This document shows positions 1-6,757 of a DNA stretch of 10,081 bases, piece after piece. The stretch covers positions 1 through 10,081 of the forward strand of contig JAICIG010000291.1 in NCBI GenBank assembly GCA_025924495.1, read 5' to 3'. The position numbers and the translations under genes were made by a program. The first letter of the stretch is position 1. Every line of letters begins with the position of its first letter. The notes under the pieces were generated by a model, which was not told where the DNA came from, did no database searches, and worked only from the letters and a program-made list of their open reading frames with translations. Source of the stretch: Pirellulales bacterium. GTDB taxonomy: Bacteria; Planctomycetota; Planctomycetia; Pirellulales; JAICIG01.

Positions 1-774
1 ATCGATTCGGTCAGGCAATTGCAAGAATCGATGATTCCTCGCAACATGCCGGCGCCCGCGGGCTATCAAATCCTCGCCCGCTATGAGCCTTCGCAAATTC
101 TGGTCAGCGGCGGCCAGCCGGTCATTCTTGCGGGCGGCGACTATTACTACGCCTTTCAGGTCTCTCGCAAGCGGCTCGTATTCCTGGTTGGAGACGCATC
201 CGGCCACGGCATCAAGGCGTGCATGTCGATCATGAGCATGCACACCTTAATCAATCAGCTGCAAGAGAATTTGGCTGGCCTGCCCGATGAGTTCGTCGCT
301 AAGATCAACCGTCGACTGTGCGAGCAGAATTTTGCGCATCAGCAAGAAGGGTTCATCACGCTGATCTACGGAGTCGTCGAGGACGGCATCCTGCGCTGGA
401 CCTCGGCCGGCCATTGTCCGCCGCTCTTGCAAGACCTGGAGACCGGCCAAGTCCGTGAGTTGGGCGACGCCTACTCCGACGGCGGACTGCCCCTGGCGAT
501 TTCCGAGGATGCCGAGTACACGACAGTTTCCAGCCCCATGCCGCCCGGTCATCGGCTGATCGTCTATACCGACGGCATTATCGAGGCCATGCCCAATGGC
601 GACGGCCACCGCCAATTCGGCATCGATGGTCTCAAGCAAACGCTCGAGCGCTGCCGCCGGGCGTCGCTTTCAGACACGCTCGACCAGCTGTTCCACGATT
701 CACACTCTTTCACCGCCGGGCACGGACGGCATGACGACACGTCGGTGCTGCTGCTCGAGCGCGGGTTGGACTGA
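1..774 (+). CDS. SpoIIE/RsbU-type PP2C serine phosphatase domain, 5'-truncated by window edge
   Basis: C-terminal catalytic domain of a PPM/PP2C-like serine phosphatase of the SpoIIE/RsbU family, which usually dephosphorylates anti-sigma-factor antagonists in partner-switching pathways. The reading frame is open to base 1, so the protein begins upstream; the TTG at 19 is only the first start-like codon. Numbering from that TTG, the core motifs are GGD (39-41), DASGHG (59-64), SAGH (129-132), YTDG (183-186) and HDDTSVLLL (238-246). The four metal-binding aspartates expected of the family (D41, D59, D185, and D239 or D240) are therefore present. The segment before GGD is longer than usual, and the GGDyyD motif reads GGDYYY. 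The residues before the domain look like the helical linker that normally joins it to a GAF, PAS, HAMP or receiver domain, so a sensor region probably lies upstream. Its stop is 3 bases from the stop of the convergent EAL gene. The domain call is firm; the substrate is unknown. Confidence 0.9.
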   Translation: MDSVRQLQESMIPRNMPAPAGYQILARYEPSQILVSGGQPVILAGGDYYYAFQVSRKRLVFLVGDASGHGIKACMSIMSMHTLINQLQENLAGLPDEFVAKINRRLCEQNFAHQQEGFITLIYGVVEDGILRWTSAGHCPPLLQDLETGQVRELGDAYSDGGLPLAISEDAEYTTVSSPMPPGHRLIVYTDGIIEAMPNGDGHRQFGIDGLKQTLERCRRASLSDTLDQLFHDSHSFTAGHGRHDDTSVLLLERGLD

Positions 775-777
775 ACG

Positions 778-1857
778 CTAGTCAACTGCTGCCATCATCA
801 AGGGCGGACTCGGGACGCGCGCCGGCCGGGCGAACAGGTACCCTTGTGCATAGTTAGCGCCGTGATTCATGAGCCACTGCCATTCGGCTTCCGTCTCGAC
901 CCCTTCGGCAATTGTCTTGACGCCGAGGCCGCGGGCCAACTCGAGCAATCTGGCGGCAATGTGCGCTTTATGTGGATCATGATCCGCGTCCCGAATCAGT
1001 TCCATGTCGAGCTTAATGAAGTCCGGCTTGAGCTTCGAAAGCAGGTTCAACGAGCTATAGCCCGAACCCACATCGTCGAGCGCGACCGCACATCCCGCTT
1101 GCCGGTAATATTCCAGCACACGCCGCAAGTGCTGCTCGTCTGGCGTTCGATCGCTTTCCACCACTTCAAACACGAACTGATCGACGGAGAGAGATGATTG
1201 TTCGATCGCTCGCACCGTGCTCCGCAGACAGAACGCCGGATCGTAGATCGAAGTCGGGTTGAAGTTGATGAATATTTTCGTCGGAATATTGTGCTCGGCC
1301 GCCGAAGCGATCGCGCGCAAGCGAGCAGCCCGGTCGAGATGATAGAGCAGGTTGGATGCCCGAGCCGTGGCATACAGACGATCGGGATAAATCAAATCGC
1401 CGTTGGCTTGCACGCCGCGCGTCAGGCACTCGTAAGCGAACACATTTTCTGGCTCCCGGCAATCAACAATCGGCTGAAAATAGGTCGCCAGCCGCTCTTC
1501 GGCCAGCAATTCGACCAGCCATCGGCCTTCAATCCGCGACGCCAAATTGGCCAGAGAGTCCATCCGCACGAGGTCGGTCACCGCAAGTTGGGCGCCTGGC
1601 GACAACAACAAGGACTTTGCGTCGTTGAGCTCTACGGAGCTTAATGTGTTCGTCACGATCTCGACAAAGCGCTTCAAGTTGTCGTGCGTCACCGCAAATG
1701 AGATCAGCACATCATCGTGAATGCAATGCTCGATGCCTGCCTCGCTCAAACCGCGGCAGACCTTGGCCCCCGTATGAGCCAAAGGCAGCGCCAAATACAA
1801 TGTGCCCGCATCAGCGATCGAGGGCGGCAGAGCCTCGCAACCTGAACAGCTCGACAT
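778..1857 (-). CDS. EAL-domain c-di-GMP phosphodiesterase with cysteine-containing N-terminal domain
   Basis: A 359-residue protein that probably hydrolyses cyclic di-GMP to pGpG in the cytoplasm. The EAL domain spans about 120-350. The signature is ECL (143-145) instead of EAL. Catalytic positions seen are E143, N198 (in FINFNP), E231, D261-D262 (DDVGSGYSS), K282 (IKLD), E318 and E321 (AEGVET) and Q338 (QGY), so the metal site looks complete and the enzyme is probably active. Residues 1-115 form a separate domain I cannot name, opening with C4-x-x-C7; no transmembrane segment or GGDEF domain is seen. The start at 1857 was chosen because a GGAG ribosome-binding site (1865-1868) lies 7 bases upstream. 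The frame stays open to 1983, but that 42-residue extension is arginine-rich, does not look coding and lacks a better site. It converges on the PP2C gene; a shared signalling role is only inference. Confidence 0.9.
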   Translation of the reverse strand: MSSCSGCEALPPSIADAGTLYLALPLAHTGAKVCRGLSEAGIEHCIHDDVLISFAVTHDNLKRFVEIVTNTLSSVELNDAKSLLLSPGAQLAVTDLVRMDSLANLASRIEGRWLVELLAEERLATYFQPIVDCREPENVFAYECLTRGVQANGDLIYPDRLYATARASNLLYHLDRAARLRAIASAAEHNIPTKIFINFNPTSIYDPAFCLRSTVRAIEQSSLSVDQFVFEVVESDRTPDEQHLRRVLEYYRQAGCAVALDDVGSGYSSLNLLSKLKPDFIKLDMELIRDADHDPHKAHIAARLLELARGLGVKTIAEGVETEAEWQWLMNHGANYAQGYLFARPARVPSPPLMMAAVD

Positions 1858-1864
1858 CTCGAAA

Positions 1865-1868
1865 CTCC
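1865..1868 (-). promoter_or_regulatory. Ribosome-binding site deciding the start of the EAL gene
   Basis: GGAG on the minus strand, 7 bases before the ATG at 1857-1855. It supports this ATG over the upstream in-frame ATG at 1983. Confidence 0.6.
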
Positions 1869-2107
1869 GGACGAACCTGGAAACGAAGCAGCTTATCTTG
1901 CGAAAGTGTAGGTTGCGTTTTCGCCACACTCCGCTCGCAACCACGCGACTATCCGAATCTCGTCGCGCTGGCATGCGCCGCAAGACCGTCAGATCCGTTA
2001 CAGATATCGCAGCCCGCGGGCGCGTCGGAGAACGACCTGAGATGACGTCGGGAGTCTCGCGAAAAAACAGACAGGTGAAAAGTCGACCGCTGGAACTTTT
2101 GCGGCAT

Positions 2108-2127
2108 CAGGCGGTTGGGGCCGCCTG
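2108..2127. repeat. Inverted repeat, possible hairpin (7-bp stem, 6-base loop)
   Basis: CAGGCGG at 2108-2114 and its exact complement CCGCCTG at 2121-2127 flank TTGGGG. No T-run follows on either strand, so it is not a standard intrinsic terminator. It lies about 120 bases past the stop of the minus-strand secreted-protein gene and could still act as an mRNA 3' end. Confidence 0.4.
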
Positions 2128-2237
2128 CTCCGGGTCACAGCGGACGCCTTCCACCGCTTACCTGGAGGCTGGCAGCGTGCCGCTGTATCCGTCAACAAGG
2201 AGAGGATGAAGCCACCCGCTCGCCTGATTCCCGGCGC

Positions 2238-2259
2238 CTGACGCCTATTTGGGCGTCAG
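2238..2259 (-). repeat. Hairpin enclosing the stop codon of the secreted-protein gene
   Basis: CTGACGCC (2238-2245) and GGCGTCAG (2252-2259) are perfect inverted repeats around a 6-base loop, so the transcript can fold into an 8-bp stem. The TAG stop of the 171-residue gene (2247-2245) sits at the loop and stem base. No U-tract follows on the minus strand, so intrinsic termination is uncertain; a stabilising mRNA 3' structure is an alternative. Confidence 0.55.
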
Positions 2260-2760
2260 CTTGACTTGCCTGAGATCCATGACTGCCACGCCGGGCTTGG
2301 TTTTCGGCTTCACGGATAACGTGTATCGTCCTGCTTTGTCGAGCTTGTAAGAGCCGAGCTCGCGCGAAACGAAGTCCTGAAATCCACCGGTCTCTTTGAC
2401 GACTAGCTTCAGCTTCTGTTCGCCAACGGCGAACTCCACCTCGCTGCCGCCGCTGCCATTCCCGCAGCCTTGCAAGATTTCGACCTTGAACTCGCCGGGT
2501 CGCGTGATTTCGAAATCCCAGCTCACCCAGTCGTCGACTTTCGTCCAATAGCCAATCGTGTTTTTGTTCGGTTGCGGCTCATACCGCACGGTCGAACCGT
2601 GGATCGACACATCCTTCGCATGCAGCAACACCGTCCCATCGTCGGCTTGCCGGATCACCTTGGGTTTATTCTCTTCTGGCTTGTCATTTTCTCCCACTGC
2701 GCAAGGGGGAGCCGAAGTTAGGGCCGCCAGCAACGCCAGACCAATCATCATGTTTTTCAT
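2245..2760 (-). CDS. Secreted single-domain protein resembling the C-terminal domain of planctomycete sulfatases/fucosidases
   Basis: A 171-residue exported protein. Residues 1-23 form a type I signal peptide (MKN, then a hydrophobic stretch to A17). Cys20 is not in a good lipobox because two prolines precede it. Residues about 45-170 match, from memory, a beta-sandwich domain often found after the catalytic domain of planctomycete arylsulfatases and alpha-L-fucosidases. Recognisable elements are IGYWTKVDDWVSWDFEI (69-85), LQGCGNGSGGSEVEF (96-110) and the closing AVMDLRQVKLTPK (159-171). By fold such domains are galactose-binding-like and may hold glycans or cell-surface material. Here the domain stands alone, without an enzyme. 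The ATG at 2760 has a purine-rich GGGAG site about 10 bases upstream. It lies 126 bases downstream of uup on the same strand and may be co-transcribed. Family resemblance is good; the function is not established. Confidence 0.8.
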   Translation of the reverse strand: MKNMMIGLALLAALTSAPPCAVGENDKPEENKPKVIRQADDGTVLLHAKDVSIHGSTVRYEPQPNKNTIGYWTKVDDWVSWDFEITRPGEFKVEILQGCGNGSGGSEVEFAVGEQKLKLVVKETGGFQDFVSRELGSYKLDKAGRYTLSVKPKTKPGVAVMDLRQVKLTPK

Positions 2761-2886
2761 TGCGCTTATTCTCCCTCGCTTGCGAGCATCAGCCCGGTGC
2801 TCTTGTCAGGCCGAATCAGTCCCCCTACCCTAATCAACGCCGCCTCCTGGCTCAACTCTCGACCGGCTGGATGGCGCTCGCCGGCA

Positions 2887-4689
2887 TCATCCCTTTTGCT
2901 CCAATTCCTCCCAGCGACGGTAAAGATTGTCGACGGCCTGCATGGCGTCATGGAGTTCGCTGGTTTTGGCGGTCAACTGCTTGTAATCGCCTCCGCCGAG
3001 AGCCGCGAGGCATTGCTGCAGTTCCGCCACGCGACCTTCGGCTTCGTCAATGCGCTGTTGCATCTCGTCAAGTTCGCGCTGCTCGCGGTACGAGAGCTTC
3101 GCCGCCTTCGCGCGCGCCGGCGCCGCTGCCTTTTTCGGCTTCTCCTCTTTGGTCGCCGCAGCGGCGCTTTCTCGCCGTTCTTGAGCCGCCTGCCATTGCG
3201 AATAGTCGGCATAAACGCGGGCGCCCCCCTGCCCGTCCAAACCTAGCACCATGGTCGACAGCCGATCGAGCATGTAACGGTCGTGCGTGATCAACACGAT
3301 CGCTCCGGAGAACTGCGCCAGGCTTTCTTCGAGCACATCCAGCGATGGAATATCGAGATCATTGGTCGGTTCGTCCAACAGCAGAATATCCGCCGGCTTC
3401 AGCATTAAGTTCGCAATCAGGATGCGGGCCTGCTCGCCGCCCGAAAGTTTGCCAACCGGCGTGTCGAGCTGTTCCGTTCGAAACAGAAAACGTTTGGCCC
3501 AGGCCACGACGTGCACCGGGTTGCCCTGAAAAATCACCTGATCGCCTTGCGGCGACAATGCTTGTCGCAACGTCTGAATGCGATCGATCTGCTCCCGGTT
3601 CTGGTCGAACCACACCACCTCCAGCCTACGAGCTTTTTCCAGCGTGCCGCGCTCGGGCGTCAACTGGCCGGCAATGATCCGCAACAAAGTGGTCTTGCCG
3701 CTGCCGTTCGCGCCGATCAACCCCAGCCGATCGCCTGGCGACAAAGTGAAGCTGACGCCGGCAAACAGCTTTCGTGCGCCGAACCCCATCTCCAGATCTT
3801 TCGTCGTGAGCAGCTTGTTCGCCTTGCGGCCGCTGCTGGAGAAATCGATATCGACGCGTTTGCCTTGCGAATTCTGCTCGCGCAGGCTCGACAAGTCGGC
3901 CATCATCTGGCCGGCGCGATCAATGCGCGACTGGCTCTTGCCGGTCCGCGCTTTCGGCCCGCGTCTCAGCCATTCGATTTCGCGCCGCACCAGGTTGGCC
4001 AGGGTTTCTTCCTGCCGCGACTGCGCTTCGAGAAACTCGGCTCGCTTCACGAGCAATTCGCTGTAACCGCCCGACACCCGGAAATACCCTAGCGGGTAAG
4101 CCCGGTTCAGTTCCACCGCGCGGTTCACCGCATTCTCGAGCAGATATCGGTCGTGGCTCACCATTACGAAGGCGAACGGAGCACTTGCGAGCAACTCCTC
4201 CAACCACAGCACGCCTTCCAGGTCGAGGTGGTTCGTCGGCTCGTCCAAGAGCAGCAGATCGGGCCGACGAATTAGTTCGCGCGCCAAGGCGAGTCTTTTT
4301 CGCCAACCGCCCGAAAGGGTCTCGGGCTTTGCCTGGCGGTCGGAGAAACCGAACTTGCCCAAGCTGATGGCTACCCGAGTCTCCCGCTCGTAGTCTTCCA
4401 ACGGTTCAGCGGCCAGCGCGTGCGTCAACACCTGTTCGACCGTGAGGCCGGGGACGAATTGGTCCTCCTGAGGGAGATACCCGACCCGCAGCCCTTTGCG
4501 TCGGACGCAACTGCCGACGTCCGCCTCCAACTCGCCAGCCATGATCCGGAGCAGCGTCGACTTGCCCGATCCATTGGGTCCAATCAGGCCCAGCCGCTCG
4601 CCTTCGCTGACTTCCAGGGAAATGTCTTCGAACAGCACGCGCGAGCCAAACGACTTGCTCAGCGACTGACAGCTTAGTAGCAGCGACAT
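2887..4689 (-). CDS. uup: ABC-F family ATPase Uup
   Basis: A 600-residue soluble twin-ATPase without transmembrane segments. ABC-F proteins work on the ribosome or nucleic acids, not in transport. E. coli Uup limits precise transposon excision and helps resolve stalled ribosomes and branched DNA. ATPase 1 has Walker A GPNGSGKST (37-45), signature LSGGW (125-129), Walker B LLLLDEP (145-151) and switch H179. ATPase 2 has Walker A GANGSGKT (326-333), signature LSGGEQ (415-420), Walker B LLLDEP (436-441) and H469. The linker (about 190-290) carries the charged IEWLRRGPKARTGKSQSR stretch typical of the ABC-F tRNA-contacting arm. The C-terminus has an Ala/Lys linker (508-530) and then a coiled coil beginning KLSYREQRELDEM (531-543). 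That coiled coil identifies Uup as opposed to EttA, YbiT or YheS. Both ATP sites look intact. The ATG at 4689 has only a tightly spaced GAGAGG upstream. It is divergent from the DUF4112 gene. Confidence 0.93.
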   Translation of the reverse strand: MSLLLSCQSLSKSFGSRVLFEDISLEVSEGERLGLIGPNGSGKSTLLRIMAGELEADVGSCVRRKGLRVGYLPQEDQFVPGLTVEQVLTHALAAEPLEDYERETRVAISLGKFGFSDRQAKPETLSGGWRKRLALARELIRRPDLLLLDEPTNHLDLEGVLWLEELLASAPFAFVMVSHDRYLLENAVNRAVELNRAYPLGYFRVSGGYSELLVKRAEFLEAQSRQEETLANLVRREIEWLRRGPKARTGKSQSRIDRAGQMMADLSSLREQNSQGKRVDIDFSSSGRKANKLLTTKDLEMGFGARKLFAGVSFTLSPGDRLGLIGANGSGKTTLLRIIAGQLTPERGTLEKARRLEVVWFDQNREQIDRIQTLRQALSPQGDQVIFQGNPVHVVAWAKRFLFRTEQLDTPVGKLSGGEQARILIANLMLKPADILLLDEPTNDLDIPSLDVLEESLAQFSGAIVLITHDRYMLDRLSTMVLGLDGQGGARVYADYSQWQAAQERRESAAAATKEEKPKKAAAPARAKAAKLSYREQRELDEMQQRIDEAEGRVAELQQCLAALGGGDYKQLTAKTSELHDAMQAVDNLYRRWEELEQKG

Positions 4690-4959
4690 CGCCTCTCGCC
4701 CGATTGGCAGTAACTGCCGGCACAGCCCTGAGCGGCCAGACTGGCGGGTAATCGACCAGTCATGCCGCCTGTGAAAGGCGAGGGAACCGCCAGTTTAAAC
4801 GCCGCCGCTACTTCCATTCGGTACTCGCCTTACGGCGCCATCATTGCAGACGCTTTTCGCTCTCTGCGGCTGCCATGGAAAATATAGCCGCCGGATCTCA
4901 ACTATACCGTATTGCCTTAAGCTTCCTAGGGGCTGCCAGATCATATAAGAAGGTCGTTC
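4690..4959. promoter_or_regulatory. Divergent intergenic region, presumed promoters for uup and the DUF4112 gene
   Basis: 270 bases between two genes transcribed away from each other, so both promoters should lie here (inference from layout). The right half (about 4880-4945) is more AT-rich, with TATA-like stretches near 4883-4888 and 4901-4907. I cannot pair either with a well-spaced -35 box. Just before the plus-strand ATG, AGAAGG ends 6 bases upstream and makes a good ribosome-binding site. Confidence 0.45.
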
Positions 4960-5484
4960 ATGATCGACCCAATCGTAGAAACCGGACCGATGCGTCGCGC
5001 TGCGGACCGTGAGCTTGAAGAAGAGCTGGAGGTTTTGGCTCGCTGGATGGACAGCGTATTCGAAATCCCAGGCCTCGGCATCCGGTTTGGTCTCGACTCG
5101 TTGATCGGATTAATTCCTGGCCTCGGCGATACCCTAACGTCTTTGGTTTCGCTGTACATTCTCGGCGCTGCCAATCGTTTCGGCGTTCCGCGGGTGACCT
5201 TAGTGCGGATGGCTTTTAATATCGCCATCGATTGGACTCTGGGCTCGCTGCCGATCGTGGGCGACGTGTTCGACGTCTACTGGAAGTCGAACCTTAAGAA
5301 CGTCGCCCTGTTGCGCCGCCACCTAAAGGCCAGCCCTGCGGACGAGCGCCGCGCGCGGGCCGGTGATTGGTGGTTCGTAGGCGGCCTGATGTTCGGCCTG
5401 CTCGCACTGCTGGCAGTCTGCCTCGTGAGCGTCTACTTCGTCGTCATGTCGCTGGCTGATTTGATCTTTGTCAGGCCGCGCTGA
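4960..5484 (+). CDS. DUF4112 domain-containing membrane protein
   Basis: A 174-residue protein matching DUF4112, a widespread small bacterial family of unknown function. The domain covers about 22-125. Its two glycine/aspartate-rich repeats are clear: GLDSLIGLIPGLGD (44-57), then hydrophobic TLTSLVSLYILGAA (58-71), and GSLPIVGDVFDVYWKSNLKN (95-114). After a basic linker (119-135), residues 137-165 form one long hydrophobic segment, almost certainly a membrane anchor. The ATG at 4960 has a strong AGAAGG site 6 bases upstream. The gene stands alone: divergent from uup and convergent with ku (29 bases between stops). Nothing nearby suggests its role. Confidence 0.88.
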   Translation: MIDPIVETGPMRRAADRELEEELEVLARWMDSVFEIPGLGIRFGLDSLIGLIPGLGDTLTSLVSLYILGAANRFGVPRVTLVRMAFNIAIDWTLGSLPIVGDVFDVYWKSNLKNVALLRRHLKASPADERRARAGDWWFVGGLMFGLLALLAVCLVSVYFVVMSLADLIFVRPR

Positions 5485-5513
5485 TGGCGCCTGCAGCAGG
5501 CCTCGCCTCGGTT

Positions 5514-6380
5514 TTAAGAACTCTTTCGGTGAGCCCGGGCGGGCGCCAGCCGGTGCGTCTCTCGGCCCGTTCTTCGCGCCGCTTTGGCGGGGCTGCGCTG
5601 TCGCGAGCCTTTCAGGCTCTTCCGCAGTGCGTCCATGAGATTGACGATGGGGGCTTCCTCTTCCGGCGCTTGGGCCACGACCTCGCGGCCCGCGATCTTC
5701 GCCTCAATCAACTCGGTGAATTTTTCCGTGTAGTGGTCTCGGTATTCTTCCAAATCTGCTTCGTCGGCAGCCACCTGCTGCACCAGAGTGCGCGCCAATT
5801 TCAATTCATCATTAGATACGGTCAGATCCGGCGCTTCATCGCGCACATCCCCAGGCTGCTTGATCTGGTTGGCATATCTCAGAAATGATACGGCTAACAG
5901 TCCTTCCACCGGCCGCACGAGCACCAGTTCGTCTCGCCCTGAGACGGCCGCCTGCCCGACGGCTTGCAGACCTTCGGCTTGCATCGCACGGGTCAGCACC
6001 GCATAGGGCTTCTCGCCGCTCGCGCCGTCGGGCAGCAGATACAAATTGCGGCCGCTATAGTACAGCGGATCGACCGCCTCAGGCGGCACGAACTTTTCCA
6101 GCGTAATCGTCTTTTCGCTTTTCGTTTTCAGCGCGTCGCGTTCCTCTTGATCAATAATGACGTACTTCCCTTTTTCGTATTCGTACGCCATCACGATTTC
6201 GCTGGAAGGCACCTCGCCATGAACGGGACAAATCTTTTGGTACTTGATCCGGCTATGACATTCTGCGTGCAGCTGATGTAATCGGATCTCGCCGCCGCCC
6301 GACGCCGCGGCCGGAACCGCAACCACTGGGACAGACACCAGACTTAACCGTAGATAGCCTTTCCAACTCGTTGCTGCCAT
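5514..6380 (-). CDS. ku: Bacterial Ku, double-strand-break end-binding protein of NHEJ
   Basis: A 288-residue homologue of bacterial Ku, the homodimeric ring that threads onto broken DNA ends and recruits LigD for non-homologous end joining. The N-terminus SWKGYLRLSLVSVPV (5-19) matches the canonical IWKGxIxFGLVxxPV. It is followed by HQLH (35-38), SRIKYQKICPVHGE (43-56) and YEYEKGKYV (66-74), then the core beta-barrel to about 200. The C-terminal segment VNLMDALRKSL (246-256) is the conserved LigD-interaction region. A basic tail (257-288, many Arg/Lys) follows, as in Ku proteins with extended C-termini that bind DNA. H35, H38, C41, C51 and H54 are close together and could bind zinc. The ATG at 6380 has a GAGGTG site 5 bases upstream. 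No ligase or primase gene is in the window, so LigD must be encoded elsewhere if the pathway is complete. Confidence 0.95.
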   Translation of the reverse strand: MAATSWKGYLRLSLVSVPVVAVPAAASGGGEIRLHQLHAECHSRIKYQKICPVHGEVPSSEIVMAYEYEKGKYVIIDQEERDALKTKSEKTITLEKFVPPEAVDPLYYSGRNLYLLPDGASGEKPYAVLTRAMQAEGLQAVGQAAVSGRDELVLVRPVEGLLAVSFLRYANQIKQPGDVRDEAPDLTVSNDELKLARTLVQQVAADEADLEEYRDHYTEKFTELIEAKIAGREVVAQAPEEEAPIVNLMDALRKSLKGSRQRSPAKAARRTGRETHRLAPARAHRKSS

Positions 6381-6419
6381 TGCCGCACCTCAAATCGGCT
6401 GCCCCCGAAGCGGGAGTCA

Positions 6420-6434
6420 GCTAGCAGTGCTAGC
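6420..6434. repeat. Paired GCTAGC sites (palindromic) about 40 bases upstream of ku
   Basis: Two copies of the self-complementary hexamer GCTAGC (6420-6425 and 6429-6434) separated by AGT, giving a symmetric 15-base element. It lies 40-54 bases before the ku ATG, where an operator could be, but it may be chance. Confidence 0.3.
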
Positions 6435-6631
6435 AGCAAACAATGGGCCGCAAAGGCGCCATGCGGCGCAAAATCGCTTAATTGAACCTTACGAGTGCCC
6501 ACGGGCTCGCCCACTGAGACGGAGAGCGGCGGCGAATGTCCCGTCAATGATCCAGCCGCCGCAGGATGACAGCCAAACTCGCAGAGCGGTTCAGTAAACG
6601 CCGAGAGCAGTCACTCGAACGTTTACGATTG

Positions 6632-6650
6632 CGCCGCTAGAATCGCGGCG
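6632..6650 (-). repeat. Short GC-rich hairpin downstream of the small minus-strand gene
   Basis: CGCCGC (6632-6637) and GCGGCG (6645-6650) pair around a 7-base loop. It is about 110 bases past the stop of the 83-codon gene. No T-run follows on the minus strand, so it is a weak terminator candidate. Confidence 0.25.
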
Positions 6651-6757
6651 GTCAGGCTGGGTTCCACGAGCCACGCAGGAAGGGCGCAAGCCGCTGCCGT
6701 TGATCGGCGTATCGGGTTCCGCTTCCACCTGCTCGCAATGCGCGATTTACGGCCGCA

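Larger units (their letters stand above)
1858..2244. other. Intergenic region with no convincing gene
   Basis: About 390 bases between the EAL start and the stop of the secreted-protein gene on the same strand. Short open frames here (for example 1998-2198 minus and 1802-2209 plus) have arginine/serine-rich translations with no recognisable motif. The region must carry the EAL promoter, but I see no clear -35/-10 pair. It contains a GC-rich inverted repeat at 2108-2127 and part of the hairpin at 2238-2259. Confidence 0.6.
6381..6757. other. Intergenic region upstream of ku, no convincing gene
   Basis: About 380 bases between the ku start and the stop of the small gene on the same strand. The one longer frame here (6344-6547 minus, 67 codons) overlaps the start of ku and has no recognisable motif. 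The region should hold the ku promoter, but no clear promoter boxes are visible. It contains the small inverted repeats at 6420-6434 and 6632-6650. Confidence 0.55.

Noticed and set aside
1198..1644. 148-codon open frame on the plus strand
   Set aside because: Antisense to the EAL domain, whose catalytic residues are encoded here on the other strand.
1858..1983. N-terminal extension of the EAL protein from an ATG at 1983
   Set aside because: The 42 extra residues are arginine-rich and unlike a domain, while the internal ATG at 1857 has a well-placed GGAG.
2108..2127. Hairpin considered as an intrinsic terminator
   Set aside because: Neither strand has a T-run after the stem, so it is kept only as an inverted repeat.
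1998..2198. 66-codon minus-strand frame in the EAL-secreted protein gap
   Set aside because: Arg/Pro/Ser-rich translation with no motif and no good ribosome-binding site; treated as non-coding.
2784..2802. GAGCA/TGCTC inverted repeat after uup
   Set aside because: The 5-bp stem with a 9-base loop and no T-run is too weak to call a terminator.
3511..4092. 193-codon open frame on the plus strand
   Set aside because: Antisense to uup, whose motifs are complete throughout this stretch; the translation has no family resemblance.
4844..4888. TTGCAG and TATAGC as a sigma-70 promoter for the DUF4112 gene
   Set aside because: Spacing of about 33 bases is far from the usual 16-18.
6344..6547. 67-codon minus-strand frame upstream of ku
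   Set aside because: Overlaps the ku start in another frame and has no recognisable motif.
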